From: Armatimonadota bacterium
GTDB lineage: Bacteria > Armatimonadota > Hebobacteria > CAIYQO01
Direction of reading: 5' to 3'
DNA length: 11,657 bases
NCBI GenBank assembly: GCA_022708765.1
Contig: JAKIYB010000086.1
Location: 1 to 11,657, forward strand
In this document: piece after piece, positions 1-7,808 of the stretch
Layout: every line of letters begins with the position of its first letter
Position numbering within the stretch: position 1 is the first letter of the stretch
Made by a program: the position numbers and the translations under genes
Notes under the pieces: model-generated
Database searches by the model: none
What the model saw: the letters and a program-made list of their open reading frames with translations, nothing else
Told to the model about the DNA's origin: nothing

Positions 1-1829
1 TGGCCCATGGTGTCACCTTCTTCTGCCCCCACCACGCCTGGCACGGCGCCTGGGGACGGCGCAAGAGCGATTTCCCGCCGAACTTCAACTACCAGCAGGC
101 GTATTTCGCCGATCTACCGGCCATCAACAACTACTTCACCCGCTTGATGGTCGCCCTCACCGCTGGCGACCCCGTGGCGCCGGTGCTGCTGTTGCACCCC
201 ATCGAGGCAGCCGGCGCGATGCACCGGCGCGGAGTGATGGGCATGGACGGCGGGACGCTTCCCGAAGAAACCGGCGCGCTGGAGCAGGCTTTCGCCGCTT
301 TCTACCGCATCCTCGACACAATCCTGACTGCCGGCTACGGCTGTGACCTGGGAGACGAAGGCTACCTGGCCGACCTCGGCGATGTCGAGGATGGCATGTT
401 GCGCGTGGGCGCGATGCGCTACCCCGTGGTAGCCGTGCCCCCCGCCGCCACCTGGCGCCCGCATACCTTCGCCTTGCTCCGCGACTTCGCCGCGCGCGGC
501 GGCACTCTCCTCTTCATCGGCGATCCGCCAACCGAGTTGGATGGCGTACCGTCCGACGACTGGCTAGCGCTGCTGGCGCGGGCGCGCCACATCTCCGATG
601 ACCCCGAACAGCTCTGGCAAAGCCTTGACGCCGTCGTCCCGCATTGCTTCACGCTGCGCGGTTGCGATGGTGCCCCTGTACCGCATACCTATATAAACCA
701 CCGGCGAGACGGCACGGCAGAGACGCTCTTCATCACAAATTCGGATGACGACGCGGTTCGCGAGTATGTGCTCACCTGGTTGGGCGATGCCTCGCCCTCC
801 CTCACGCGCTGGGAGCCCATTGATGGCTCGAGCGCCCGTATCAACCAGGGCTGCCGCACATACCGCTTTAGCTTGCCGCCAAACGGATCGCTGCTGCTCA
901 CCGCCGGCGCGGAGGAAGAGGCGCTGCCGGTCTACACGCCAATCACCCTTGAGGGCACCGAAGTCGCTGCCGCCCCGCGGGAATGGGCCTTCACCCGCAG
1001 CGAGCCGAATGTGCTGGTGCTCGACCGGATGGCGGTCACCGTTGATGACGAGGCGTGGCCCGAGCTGTCGGTGTGGAAGGTTATCGGTCGCCTCAATTCG
1101 CATTTCGGCCTCACCGGCGTCGAGCGCTTCCAACCGTGGACGCTGGCTCGCGACGATCGCTACACCGGCGCCGGCGGGCCGGTCACCATCCGCCAGCAGT
1201 TCACCTGTGCGATGATGCCGGAAACGGCCGCGCTGGTCTTCGACGGTATCGTGCCTGATGCATTGCATGTCAATGGCACGCCCGTCAGCCTGGCCAGAGC
1301 GGGTTGGCACTGGGACCGCGCCATGCGCGCGGTGCCGGTAACCGACGCGCTGCGGGTTGGGGAGAATGTTGTGGAATTCCACGCGCACTACGACCGCATG
1401 ACCGAGATGTGCGCGACCAGCCTGATCGGCGATTTCGCCGTGCGGCTCGAAGCGGACGGCCGTGGCACGGTCGTGCCTGAACCGGTCACCTTGACCGGCG
1501 CGCCATGGACGGAGCAGGGGTATCCCTATTACTCCGGCGCGATACGTTATCGCACCACAGTAACGGGCGCGGATCACTCGCTATACTTGCGCCTGGCAGA
1601 TCCTGTTGCCGTACTGGTGCGCGTGGCCGTCAATGACCTGGCGCTCAGCCCGCTCATGTGGTCGCCGTTTGAGACGGCGCTCCCCTGCCGACCGGGTGAT
1701 AATGTGATCGAACTCAATGTCGTCTCCAGCCGGCAAAACACCTGGTACTTCCGGCGCGATGCCAGCGGTTGTCCCATGCTGCACCCGTATGGCCTCGGAC
1801 CGGTAGAGATTCTTGCCGCCAGCAAGTAG
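1..1829 (+). CDS. Large glycoside-hydrolase-like protein, C-terminal 608 residues (5' end outside window)
   Basis: The reading frame is open from the window edge; the first complete codon is at position 3, and the frame ends with TAG at 1827-1829. The visible part starts inside a catalytic-type domain with GVTFFCPHHAWHGAWGRRKS and then DFPPNFNYQQ. This pattern recalls the large, roughly 1000-residue glycosyl hydrolases (GH106-like or unclassified) common in Armatimonadota, Planctomycetota and Lentisphaerota. Next comes an alpha/beta segment (about visible residues 130-200, with FAARGGTLLFIGDPP) resembling the amidotransferase-like domain of such enzymes. After that lie beta-rich regions (about 400-600, with HVNGTPVSL, GENVVEFHAHYDR and GDNVIELNVVSSRQ) that look like galactose-binding, GH2-type jelly-roll modules. 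I infer hydrolysis of a plant-type oligosaccharide, but substrate and CAZy family cannot be fixed without the N-terminus. No in-frame stop interrupts the 608 codons. The ATG at 144 lies inside the domain and is not the true start. Confidence 0.75.
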   Translation, partial: AHGVTFFCPHHAWHGAWGRRKSDFPPNFNYQQAYFADLPAINNYFTRLMVALTAGDPVAPVLLLHPIEAAGAMHRRGVMGMDGGTLPEETGALEQAFAAFYRILDTILTAGYGCDLGDEGYLADLGDVEDGMLRVGAMRYPVVAVPPAATWRPHTFALLRDFAARGGTLLFIGDPPTELDGVPSDDWLALLARARHISDDPEQLWQSLDAVVPHCFTLRGCDGAPVPHTYINHRRDGTAETLFITNSDDDAVREYVLTWLGDASPSLTRWEPIDGSSARINQGCRTYRFSLPPNGSLLLTAGAEEEALPVYTPITLEGTEVAAAPREWAFTRSEPNVLVLDRMAVTVDDEAWPELSVWKVIGRLNSHFGLTGVERFQPWTLARDDRYTGAGGPVTIRQQFTCAMMPETAALVFDGIVPDALHVNGTPVSLARAGWHWDRAMRAVPVTDALRVGENVVEFHAHYDRMTEMCATSLIGDFAVRLEADGRGTVVPEPVTLTGAPWTEQGYPYYSGAIRYRTTVTGADHSLYLRLADPVAVLVRVAVNDLALSPLMWSPFETALPCRPGDNVIELNVVSSRQNTWYFRRDASGCPMLHPYGLGPVEILAASK

Positions 1830-1855
1830 GCATGCCGGGTTTTGCGAGACCAAAA

Positions 1856-1894
1856 TGCCCGAACGCCCCGGACACTGTCCGGGGCGTTCAGGCA
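1856..1894. terminator. Strong hairpin between convergent genes; intrinsic terminator for the minus-strand pilin operon
   Basis: A perfect 13-bp stem (GAACGCCCCGGAC, 1861-1873, and its complement at 1877-1889) closes a 3-nt loop. After one C/A mismatch it is extended by 4 more pairs (1856-1859 with 1891-1894). On the minus strand the stem is followed directly by TTTT (complement of 1852-1855), so it fits an intrinsic terminator 17 bp beyond the pilin stop codon. On the plus strand it starts 26 bp after the glycoside hydrolase stop but has no T-run, so termination in that direction would be weaker. Confidence 0.75.
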
Positions 1895-1910
1895 CTGATA
1901 GTGCGAGTGG

Positions 1911-3119
1911 TTACAGTTTTGAAAGTGTTACGTTCGACATTTTTGTTGTGGCAATTTCGCCATCCGAGCGATACAGCACCATCTTGGCATGCGTCGCCTT
2001 CATATTCGCTGATACATCATTTACGACTTTCATTGCGGCTCTGGTGCCGTTGCCGTGTTCAACAAACGCCATGATAGTCTTGCCGTCAATGATGACTACT
2101 TTCCAATTCTGCACGCGTCCAGGACGTTCCGGACCATTTGTCTTCGTGGACCATGTGGTATCCTTCTTGCCCGTGCCGAGAGAATAGCCGTATAGGACGT
2201 GTTGGCCATAATGCTTATCAGTGAAGTCGCCCGTGAAATTCGTGTGGGTGACCGCAATAGATACAGCGGCATTTTTCACCGGGATGTTGACATCTTCCGG
2301 TCTGTTGCGATAAGAGTTCGCCGTCGTGCTTGGTGTCGAGCCTCCATTTTCATACAGCGTCACACAGACGAAGTTATTGCCCGGCATATTGACTTCCGTA
2401 GCTCCGGTTTTACAATCTATCGTAAACTGTATCATCACATTCGGAACGCTAGTATCCGTCGCCAGCACGCTATCCGGCAACGTGAGCTGGGTTCCTGACT
2501 TAGCCCAGAGGCCTAGTGCGTTCGTGGCGGTTGAATCCCCAAGCATGCCAAGTAATTCCGCGGCGGGATACAAGTCATATTTCGCGCCAAGAACCACGCT
2601 GGCACGTCCGGCCGCGTTTTCCAGATTTTCCCATGCGACATGGCCATCGGCGCAGGCCACCACAATCCCTTTGTTATGCAGCGGATTGACATCCGTATCG
2701 AAATCCACCAGCGTAGCATTTGTGCGCGTCCCATTGAGCATACGGTCGGCTAACAGCAACGCTTTTGTGGGGTCCTTGACCATAGTTAGCGCCTTGCCGA
2801 GTAGGTAGCGGTTAAAGCCATATTCAGGCGCATAATTGTTTCCTTTTCCGGTTTTCGACGGGCAATCGTAAATGCTGGCTTCATTGTAGTCTTTCAGACG
2901 TGATGACCAAGCCTCATTGCCAATATCAGGCATGAAACTCTGATTATAATCTTGTGAATACATCTGGATCGCGATGGCAATTTGCCGTTGATTGTTCAAG
3001 CAGGTATTCTGCCGAGCCTTTTCACGCGCCCTGGCGAAAACCGGGAAGAGAATGGCGGCCAGGATCGCAATGATCGCGATCACCACTAGCAGTTCGATAA
3101 GCGTAAACCCCTTGCGCAT
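1911..3119 (-). CDS. Type II/IV pilin-like protein with H-x9-DG motif and long C-terminal extension (402 aa)
   Basis: The N-terminus MRKG/FTLIELLVV is a class III prepilin signal. Peptidase cleavage is expected between G4 and F5, with E9 as the conserved fifth residue of the mature protein and a hydrophobic helix at about 5-27. FPVFARAREKARQ (25-37) is the Armatimonadota-type continuation. H148-x9-D158-G159 is the H-x9-DG motif usual near the end of these proteins. Here about 240 more residues follow; they look beta-rich (for example NVMIQFTID and KVVIIDGKTIMAF) and match no domain I can name. The start is supported by AGGAG on the minus strand (complement of 3126-3130), 6 nt before the ATG. 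It lies 51 bp downstream of a paralogous pilin gene, so the two are probably cotranscribed. A role as a surface or secretion-pseudopilus subunit is the family default; the exact role is not known. Confidence 0.85.
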   Translation of the reverse strand: MRKGFTLIELLVVIAIIAILAAILFPVFARAREKARQNTCLNNQRQIAIAIQMYSQDYNQSFMPDIGNEAWSSRLKDYNEASIYDCPSKTGKGNNYAPEYGFNRYLLGKALTMVKDPTKALLLADRMLNGTRTNATLVDFDTDVNPLHNKGIVVACADGHVAWENLENAAGRASVVLGAKYDLYPAAELLGMLGDSTATNALGLWAKSGTQLTLPDSVLATDTSVPNVMIQFTIDCKTGATEVNMPGNNFVCVTLYENGGSTPSTTANSYRNRPEDVNIPVKNAAVSIAVTHTNFTGDFTDKHYGQHVLYGYSLGTGKKDTTWSTKTNGPERPGRVQNWKVVIIDGKTIMAFVEHGNGTRAAMKVVNDVSANMKATHAKMVLYRSDGEIATTKMSNVTLSKL

Positions 3120-3170
3120 AAAATGCTCCTTTCAGCGAGGTCGGACTATAAAGCACCGCGGAATCCGCGA

Positions 3171-4181
<1,011 letters not shown>

Positions 4182-4446
4182 AACACGCTCCTTTCATTGA
4201 TGACCGATTATGACTATTGGCTCAGCGCCAACACTCGCGTCTATCCTGCATTGGCGCTACCATCGTGAGTAACATGGCCGGTCTCCCGGGTAGGCGGCCG
4301 TGCTCGTTATGCACATCGGCAGGACGTGGGGGGGACGGCACGTCGCTTTGTTATCGTGATAGCTGGAGAAGGCTCCCAGAGATGCGCCTCCGGCTATCCT
4401 TCCATTCATCTGTTGATTAATATTAGCCTAAGATGTCGTGTGAGAA

Positions 4447-4485
4447 TTGCTTGATGTTGACTTTGTTTTGCACGATATTGACTTT
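4447..4485 (+). promoter_or_regulatory. Tandem operator, two 18-bp half-sites with 21-bp period, upstream of the AraC fusion gene
   Basis: Half-site 1 is TTGCTTGATGTTGACTTT (4447-4464) and half-site 2 is TTGCACGATATTGACTTT (4468-4485). They are direct repeats, separated by 3 bp, matching at 15 of 18 positions. The start-to-start distance is 21 bp, two helical turns, the spacing known for AraC-type dimers on the araI half-sites. The same pair occurs at 10609-10647 upstream of the URO-D-family gene. Half-site 2 covers the position of a -35 box relative to TATAAT at 4492. I infer binding by the adjacent AraC-family fusion protein, hence autoregulation. Confidence 0.75.
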
Positions 4486-4497
4486 CTCTGATATAAT
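4468..4497 (+). promoter_or_regulatory. Putative promoter of the AraC fusion gene (TTGCAC, 18 bp, TATAAT)
   Basis: A perfect TATAAT (4492-4497) lies 18 bp downstream of TTGCAC (4468-4473), a weak -35 box embedded in operator half-site 2. Transcription would begin at about 4504-4506, at or next to the proposed ATG. The overlap of the operator with the -35 box is the layout of activator-dependent (class II) AraC-family promoters. The TTGACT boxes at 4457 and 4478 lie 29 and 8 bp from the -10, unsuitable spacings for a standard promoter. Confidence 0.5.
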
Positions 4498-4503
4498 ACC
4501 GAT

Positions 4504-7500
4504 ATGCTCTCCAGCAGAAACTCGATGCACCAGCAGGCGGTAATCCACCGCGCGGACCGTCCAGTGCTGGCCACCGACGCCCTGACGATTTTCGGGATGG
4601 GCTTTCATGAACAGCATCCAGCCGGCCGCGTCTATCGCCCCACCGGTCTGAATGGATATCTCTTCACCTTCTTTAATACTCCGGTGCTCACCGGCAGCCA
4701 GGAGTTCCAGCGTTCACTGCCGGCCAACAGCCTGATTATCTGGTCGCCCGGCCAACGGCATGCATATGGACAGATGGACACCGCATGGGAGCATTCCTGG
4801 CTGCACTGCACCGGCTCCGCCGTCTTCGAAAGCCTGGAACGTCACGGCGTCGTCCTCAATACGCCAATCCACATTATTGACCCGACGGGTGTTGACCGCT
4901 TCTTCGCCACGCTCAAGGATGAATTGCATCGGTATCCGCTGTCGGACATGATTATCCGGCAATTGCTGGAGCTCTGGCTGCAGCAGCTCGCACGCGATCA
5001 ACACGGCGCCTCCACAGCACAAGCGATTCCGCAGGTCTGGCAGGAGTTGAAACGCTACCTGGAGCAGCATTTCGCCGAAGAGGTATCGCTGGCATCTCTC
5101 GCCCAGCATGCCAGCCTGCAGCCGCAGTATCTCTGCCGGATGTTCAAACACTACTTCGGCCTCCCGCCCATCGAATATCTGCAGCAAGTCCGCCTGCAGC
5201 ACGCGCAGTTCCTGTTGCGCGATCATAACCTGTCCATCACCACCGTTGCTCGGCAGGTCGGTTACTCGCAGATCAGTTATTTCTCGCGCATCTTTTCGCG
5301 CCAGTTCGGTGTCAGTCCGCTGCAGATGCGCAAGGGGTTGAGCGGCGAGGAGGCGCGCCGCGAGGCGGTCGCGGAGCGCAAAGCGCACCAGAAAGCACTG
5401 TGGCTGCGTGAAGGCTGGGAGCCGCTGGTCGAATTCCCAGAAGAAGACGCTCCGCCGGACATTGGCCCGTGGACGGTAACCTCCTACGATGAAGAAGGGC
5501 TCGAAATGAATATCGAGCGCCCAGCGCCGCACCTGGTGACGCTTCAGGCAACGGGGATTCGCCTGCATCCCGTCGCCGAACCAACCTGGTGCCAATTGCG
5601 GTGGGAGCCCGATTGCAGTGAAGAGGTAAAAATCGAACTCACCCTCGCCAATACCTCTCCCTTTGGTCCCAATCTCGCCATCGCCATCTCGGGCGATCTG
5701 TTGCAGGGGTACCGGCTGCGCATCTTCGGGTATGAACACATCGAATTTGAGACCGTCCGCCGGGGAACCTGGGAAGTCCTGTTCCCCTGCCCGGTAACGC
5801 TGGATCCCACCGCAAAGGAGTACCGCATCACTCTGTGGCGCGCCGATAACATCTTCTATGCGGAGATTGACGGGCAGCGTATCATGACGTATTCGGAGCC
5901 GCTCGCGGCGCAAGGCTCTGGCCACCGTCACTTCGCGCTGGGGCGCAAAAGCGTGATGGGAGGAGAGACCGTCATCCGCCAACTTCGCGTCTTCACGCGG
6001 CGCGCGCCTCAATATGTTGACATTCTGGAGCCGGGACGCATTCTGTTGCGCGGCGGTCACGTTGACGATGCCAACCACTGGTTCACCCGGATCCTGAGCC
6101 AGAATTACCCGGCGCGGTTGCAGCAGGAGGCGCAGTTCCTGCTGGCGTTCGCGACGCCGGCGACGGAAACCGCGCGCAAAGAGGCGATATTGCTGGAGGT
6201 AGCCAGGGATGAAGCGAGTCCATTCCGCATCCAGGCGCTGCGCGACGTGATTCATTTGCGCCTGGAGGACGACGCGGTGGAGGACGCGATAACGCTGGTC
6301 AGGGAGTTGCTGGCACTGGTGCCGGATAGCGGCATGGTGAATCGCATGAAGCGCTACCTCTACGAGAAGCTGCCGCGCGTGCCCCTCGACGCGCGCGCGG
6401 GCTTGCTGTCGCTCCTGGCTACGCTGCCCATCACGACGCTGGATCTTCCGGCGCCTGTTCGCGACCTGGAACCGCTGCGTCCCCTGCGGCTCACACGGTT
6501 CGAGTGTCGCGGGGAGATCGCCTCGCTGGCGCCGCTGGCCGGCATGCCGCTGAATTCGCTTGTCTGCACCTATACCAGCGTGCACGACCTGGCGCCCCTG
6601 CGCGGGATGCCGTTGGAAGTCTGCCGCATCGTCGGCAACCGGATCGCCGATCTGTCGCCGCTGGCAGCCTCGCCACTGCGAATTCTGGAATGCACGGAAA
6701 ATGCGATTAACTCCCTGGAGCCTCTGCGGGGCTTGCGGCTCACAGAATTCTATGGTCCACGGAATCAGGTGGCGGAGTTGTCACCATTACGCGGAATGCC
6801 CCTCACTCGTCTCGCCTGCGCGGGCAACCCGATCCGGAATGTGGCTCCGCTGGCCGGCATGCCGCTTACGAATCTGGATATCAGCGATACCGAGGTGGCG
6901 GATGTGTCACCGCTGGCAGCATCGCCGCTGCGCGCGCTCAACTGCTCGCGCTGTCCGGTCGAGGATCTCTCTCCGCTGCGAGAACTGCCGCTACAGTCAT
7001 TGCGAAGCGAACAGAGCCACATTCGCGACCTGGAGCCGCTGGCTGCGACCCCGCTGCAGCACCTGTTTCTCGCCGGGAACCCGATAGAGGACTTCGCGCC
7101 ACTCGCCGGGTTGCCGCTCTCAACGCTTAGCCTGAGCGCGCTTCCCCGGCGCGCGCGGGATCAGGCGGTCATCGCTCAGCTTCCGTTGACGGAGCTCGTG
7201 GTGGATGCTCTCACTCCCGATACGTGGGCGTTCATCAAAGCGCATCCAACCCTGCAAGCGATCAATGGGCATCAACGGTCATATGTGGAAGCGTTAGCCG
7301 AGTCTCTCACCGCGGCCTTGCGGGCCTGGATCGCAGGGCCCGAAACGCCAGCGCGCGGAAAAACGCATCTCCGCGCGTTTGCCACCCGCATCGGGTCACG
7401 CGAATACCTGACGCTACCCATCGCCTTCCCGTTCGACGAAGCTCTGCGATTCTGCAGCTGGCAGGGCGGGATCCCGGCCTCCCTGCCGACGAGTGACGAT

Positions 7501-7779
7501 AACGAACTGGTGATGGCCTATATCCGCGCTTATACGTGCTCGGAGTTTAAAGTGTATCATCACCTGGGGCTTGAACTGGATGCGCGACGGCGGACGTGCC
7601 GCTGGTTATCGGATGCGGCATACCACTGGGGGAATTGGTTGTTCCCCCTGGAGTATGCCATGAGTCTGTCGGGTACTCCCTGCTTCAATAGTTCCGATGA
7701 AATCTCCGGTATGCGCGGGTGGACTATCAGCGATGATTTGCGTGTGCGCAAGTATCTGGTCATCGAATGGGCCGCGTAG
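4504..7779 (+). CDS. AraC-family regulator fused to beta-sandwich, helical, leucine-rich-repeat and C-type-lectin-like domains (1091 aa)
   Basis: Residues about 25-125 form an AraC-type sugar-sensing cupin-like domain (LPANSLIIWSPGQRHAYGQ). Residues about 176-280 form the double helix-turn-helix DNA-binding domain, with VSLASLAQHASLQPQYLCRM and the signature GYSQISYFSRIFSRQFGVSP. Ordinary AraC regulators end here, near 280-300 residues. This one continues with a charged linker (281-310), a beta-rich segment (about 320-500) like a concanavalin/LamG sandwich, and a helical, TPR-like stretch (about 510-640). Eleven repeats of about 21 residues then follow (655-880; pattern LxPLxGMPLxxLxxxxxxVxD). 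The last part (about 965-1091) resembles a C-type lectin-like fold (REYLTLPIAFPFDEALRFC, GGIPASL, CRWLSDAAYHWGNW, KYLVIEW). No stop or frameshift interrupts it. No Shine-Dalgarno precedes ATG 4504 or the alternative ATG 4525, and the predicted transcript begins near 4504, so a leaderless mRNA is possible. The domains up to the HTH are secure; the beta-sandwich and lectin calls are by pattern only. Confidence 0.85.
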   Translation: MLSSRNSMHQQAVIHRADRPVLATDALTIFGMGFHEQHPAGRVYRPTGLNGYLFTFFNTPVLTGSQEFQRSLPANSLIIWSPGQRHAYGQMDTAWEHSWLHCTGSAVFESLERHGVVLNTPIHIIDPTGVDRFFATLKDELHRYPLSDMIIRQLLELWLQQLARDQHGASTAQAIPQVWQELKRYLEQHFAEEVSLASLAQHASLQPQYLCRMFKHYFGLPPIEYLQQVRLQHAQFLLRDHNLSITTVARQVGYSQISYFSRIFSRQFGVSPLQMRKGLSGEEARREAVAERKAHQKALWLREGWEPLVEFPEEDAPPDIGPWTVTSYDEEGLEMNIERPAPHLVTLQATGIRLHPVAEPTWCQLRWEPDCSEEVKIELTLANTSPFGPNLAIAISGDLLQGYRLRIFGYEHIEFETVRRGTWEVLFPCPVTLDPTAKEYRITLWRADNIFYAEIDGQRIMTYSEPLAAQGSGHRHFALGRKSVMGGETVIRQLRVFTRRAPQYVDILEPGRILLRGGHVDDANHWFTRILSQNYPARLQQEAQFLLAFATPATETARKEAILLEVARDEASPFRIQALRDVIHLRLEDDAVEDAITLVRELLALVPDSGMVNRMKRYLYEKLPRVPLDARAGLLSLLATLPITTLDLPAPVRDLEPLRPLRLTRFECRGEIASLAPLAGMPLNSLVCTYTSVHDLAPLRGMPLEVCRIVGNRIADLSPLAASPLRILECTENAINSLEPLRGLRLTEFYGPRNQVAELSPLRGMPLTRLACAGNPIRNVAPLAGMPLTNLDISDTEVADVSPLAASPLRALNCSRCPVEDLSPLRELPLQSLRSEQSHIRDLEPLAATPLQHLFLAGNPIEDFAPLAGLPLSTLSLSALPRRARDQAVIAQLPLTELVVDALTPDTWAFIKAHPTLQAINGHQRSYVEALAESLTAALRAWIAGPETPARGKTHLRAFATRIGSREYLTLPIAFPFDEALRFCSWQGGIPASLPTSDDNELVMAYIRAYTCSEFKVYHHLGLELDARRRTCRWLSDAAYHWGNWLFPLEYAMSLSGTPCFNSSDEISGMRGWTISDDLRVRKYLVIEWAA
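6466..7143 (+). repeat. Eleven leucine-rich repeats, 63-bp coding period, within the AraC fusion protein
   Basis: Residues 655-880 of the regulator divide into eleven units, nearly all 21 residues long (the first is 20, the last incomplete). Each starts with [LVF]-x-P-L followed by a two- or three-residue turn and PL. Examples are LAPLAGMPLNSL, LSPLRGMPLTRL, VAPLAGMPLTNL and LEPLAATPLQHL. The units differ too much at DNA level to be a recent expansion. This is the short bacterial LRR type, usually a curved protein-binding scaffold. Confidence 0.85.
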
Positions 7780-7800
7780 GCGCCATGCTTCGACCGCGGC
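7771..7800. terminator. Weak inverted repeat between convergent genes
   Basis: GCCGCG (7771-7776) and CGCGGC (7795-7800) could form a 6-bp stem with an 18-nt loop in the 29-bp gap between the AraC fusion gene and the converging beta-propeller gene. It overlaps the stop codon of the former and has no T-run on either side. It is the only candidate for a shared terminator here, and a weak one. Confidence 0.25.
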
Positions 7801-7808
7801 AGGCGGCT

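Larger units (their letters stand above)
4182..4503. other. Divergent intergenic control region (pilin operon / AraC fusion gene)
   Basis: This gap of 322 bp shows no credible gene. From left to right it holds: the pilin Shine-Dalgarno; an 8-bp inverted repeat AGCGCCAA (4224-4231) / TTGGCGCT (4251-4258) in the likely pilin promoter zone; a short GACGTG/CACGTC hairpin (4323-4328 with 4339-4344) around a 7-G run; an A/T-rich TGTTGATTAATATT stretch (4411-4424); and the tandem operator plus -10 box described separately. I found no convincing -35/-10 pair for the pilin genes. Confidence 0.6.

Noticed and set aside
564..1577. A 337-codon open frame on the minus strand opposite the glycoside-hydrolase-like gene
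   Set aside because: It has shadow-like composition and no family motif; the plus-strand frame shows coherent enzyme and beta-sandwich motifs.
3157..3169. CGCGG-AAT-CCGCG hairpin between the two pilin genes
   Set aside because: The stem is only 5 bp and is followed on the minus strand by mixed sequence with a short T3, so it is too weak to call a terminator.
4323..4344. GACGTG / CACGTC hairpin around a 7-G run
   Set aside because: It is a short stem with no T-run, not repeated elsewhere in the window; I see no function to assign.
4478..4497. TTGACT followed by TATAAT read as a standard sigma-70 promoter
   Set aside because: The spacer is only 8 bp. The TTGACT belongs to the repeated operator half-site, which also occurs without a -10 box behind it.
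4714..6585. A 623-codon open frame on the minus strand opposite the AraC fusion gene
   Set aside because: The plus-strand frame has clear AraC and LRR homology. The antisense frame is rich in Arg, Gln and His with no recognisable motif, as expected from codon-biased GC-rich DNA read backwards.
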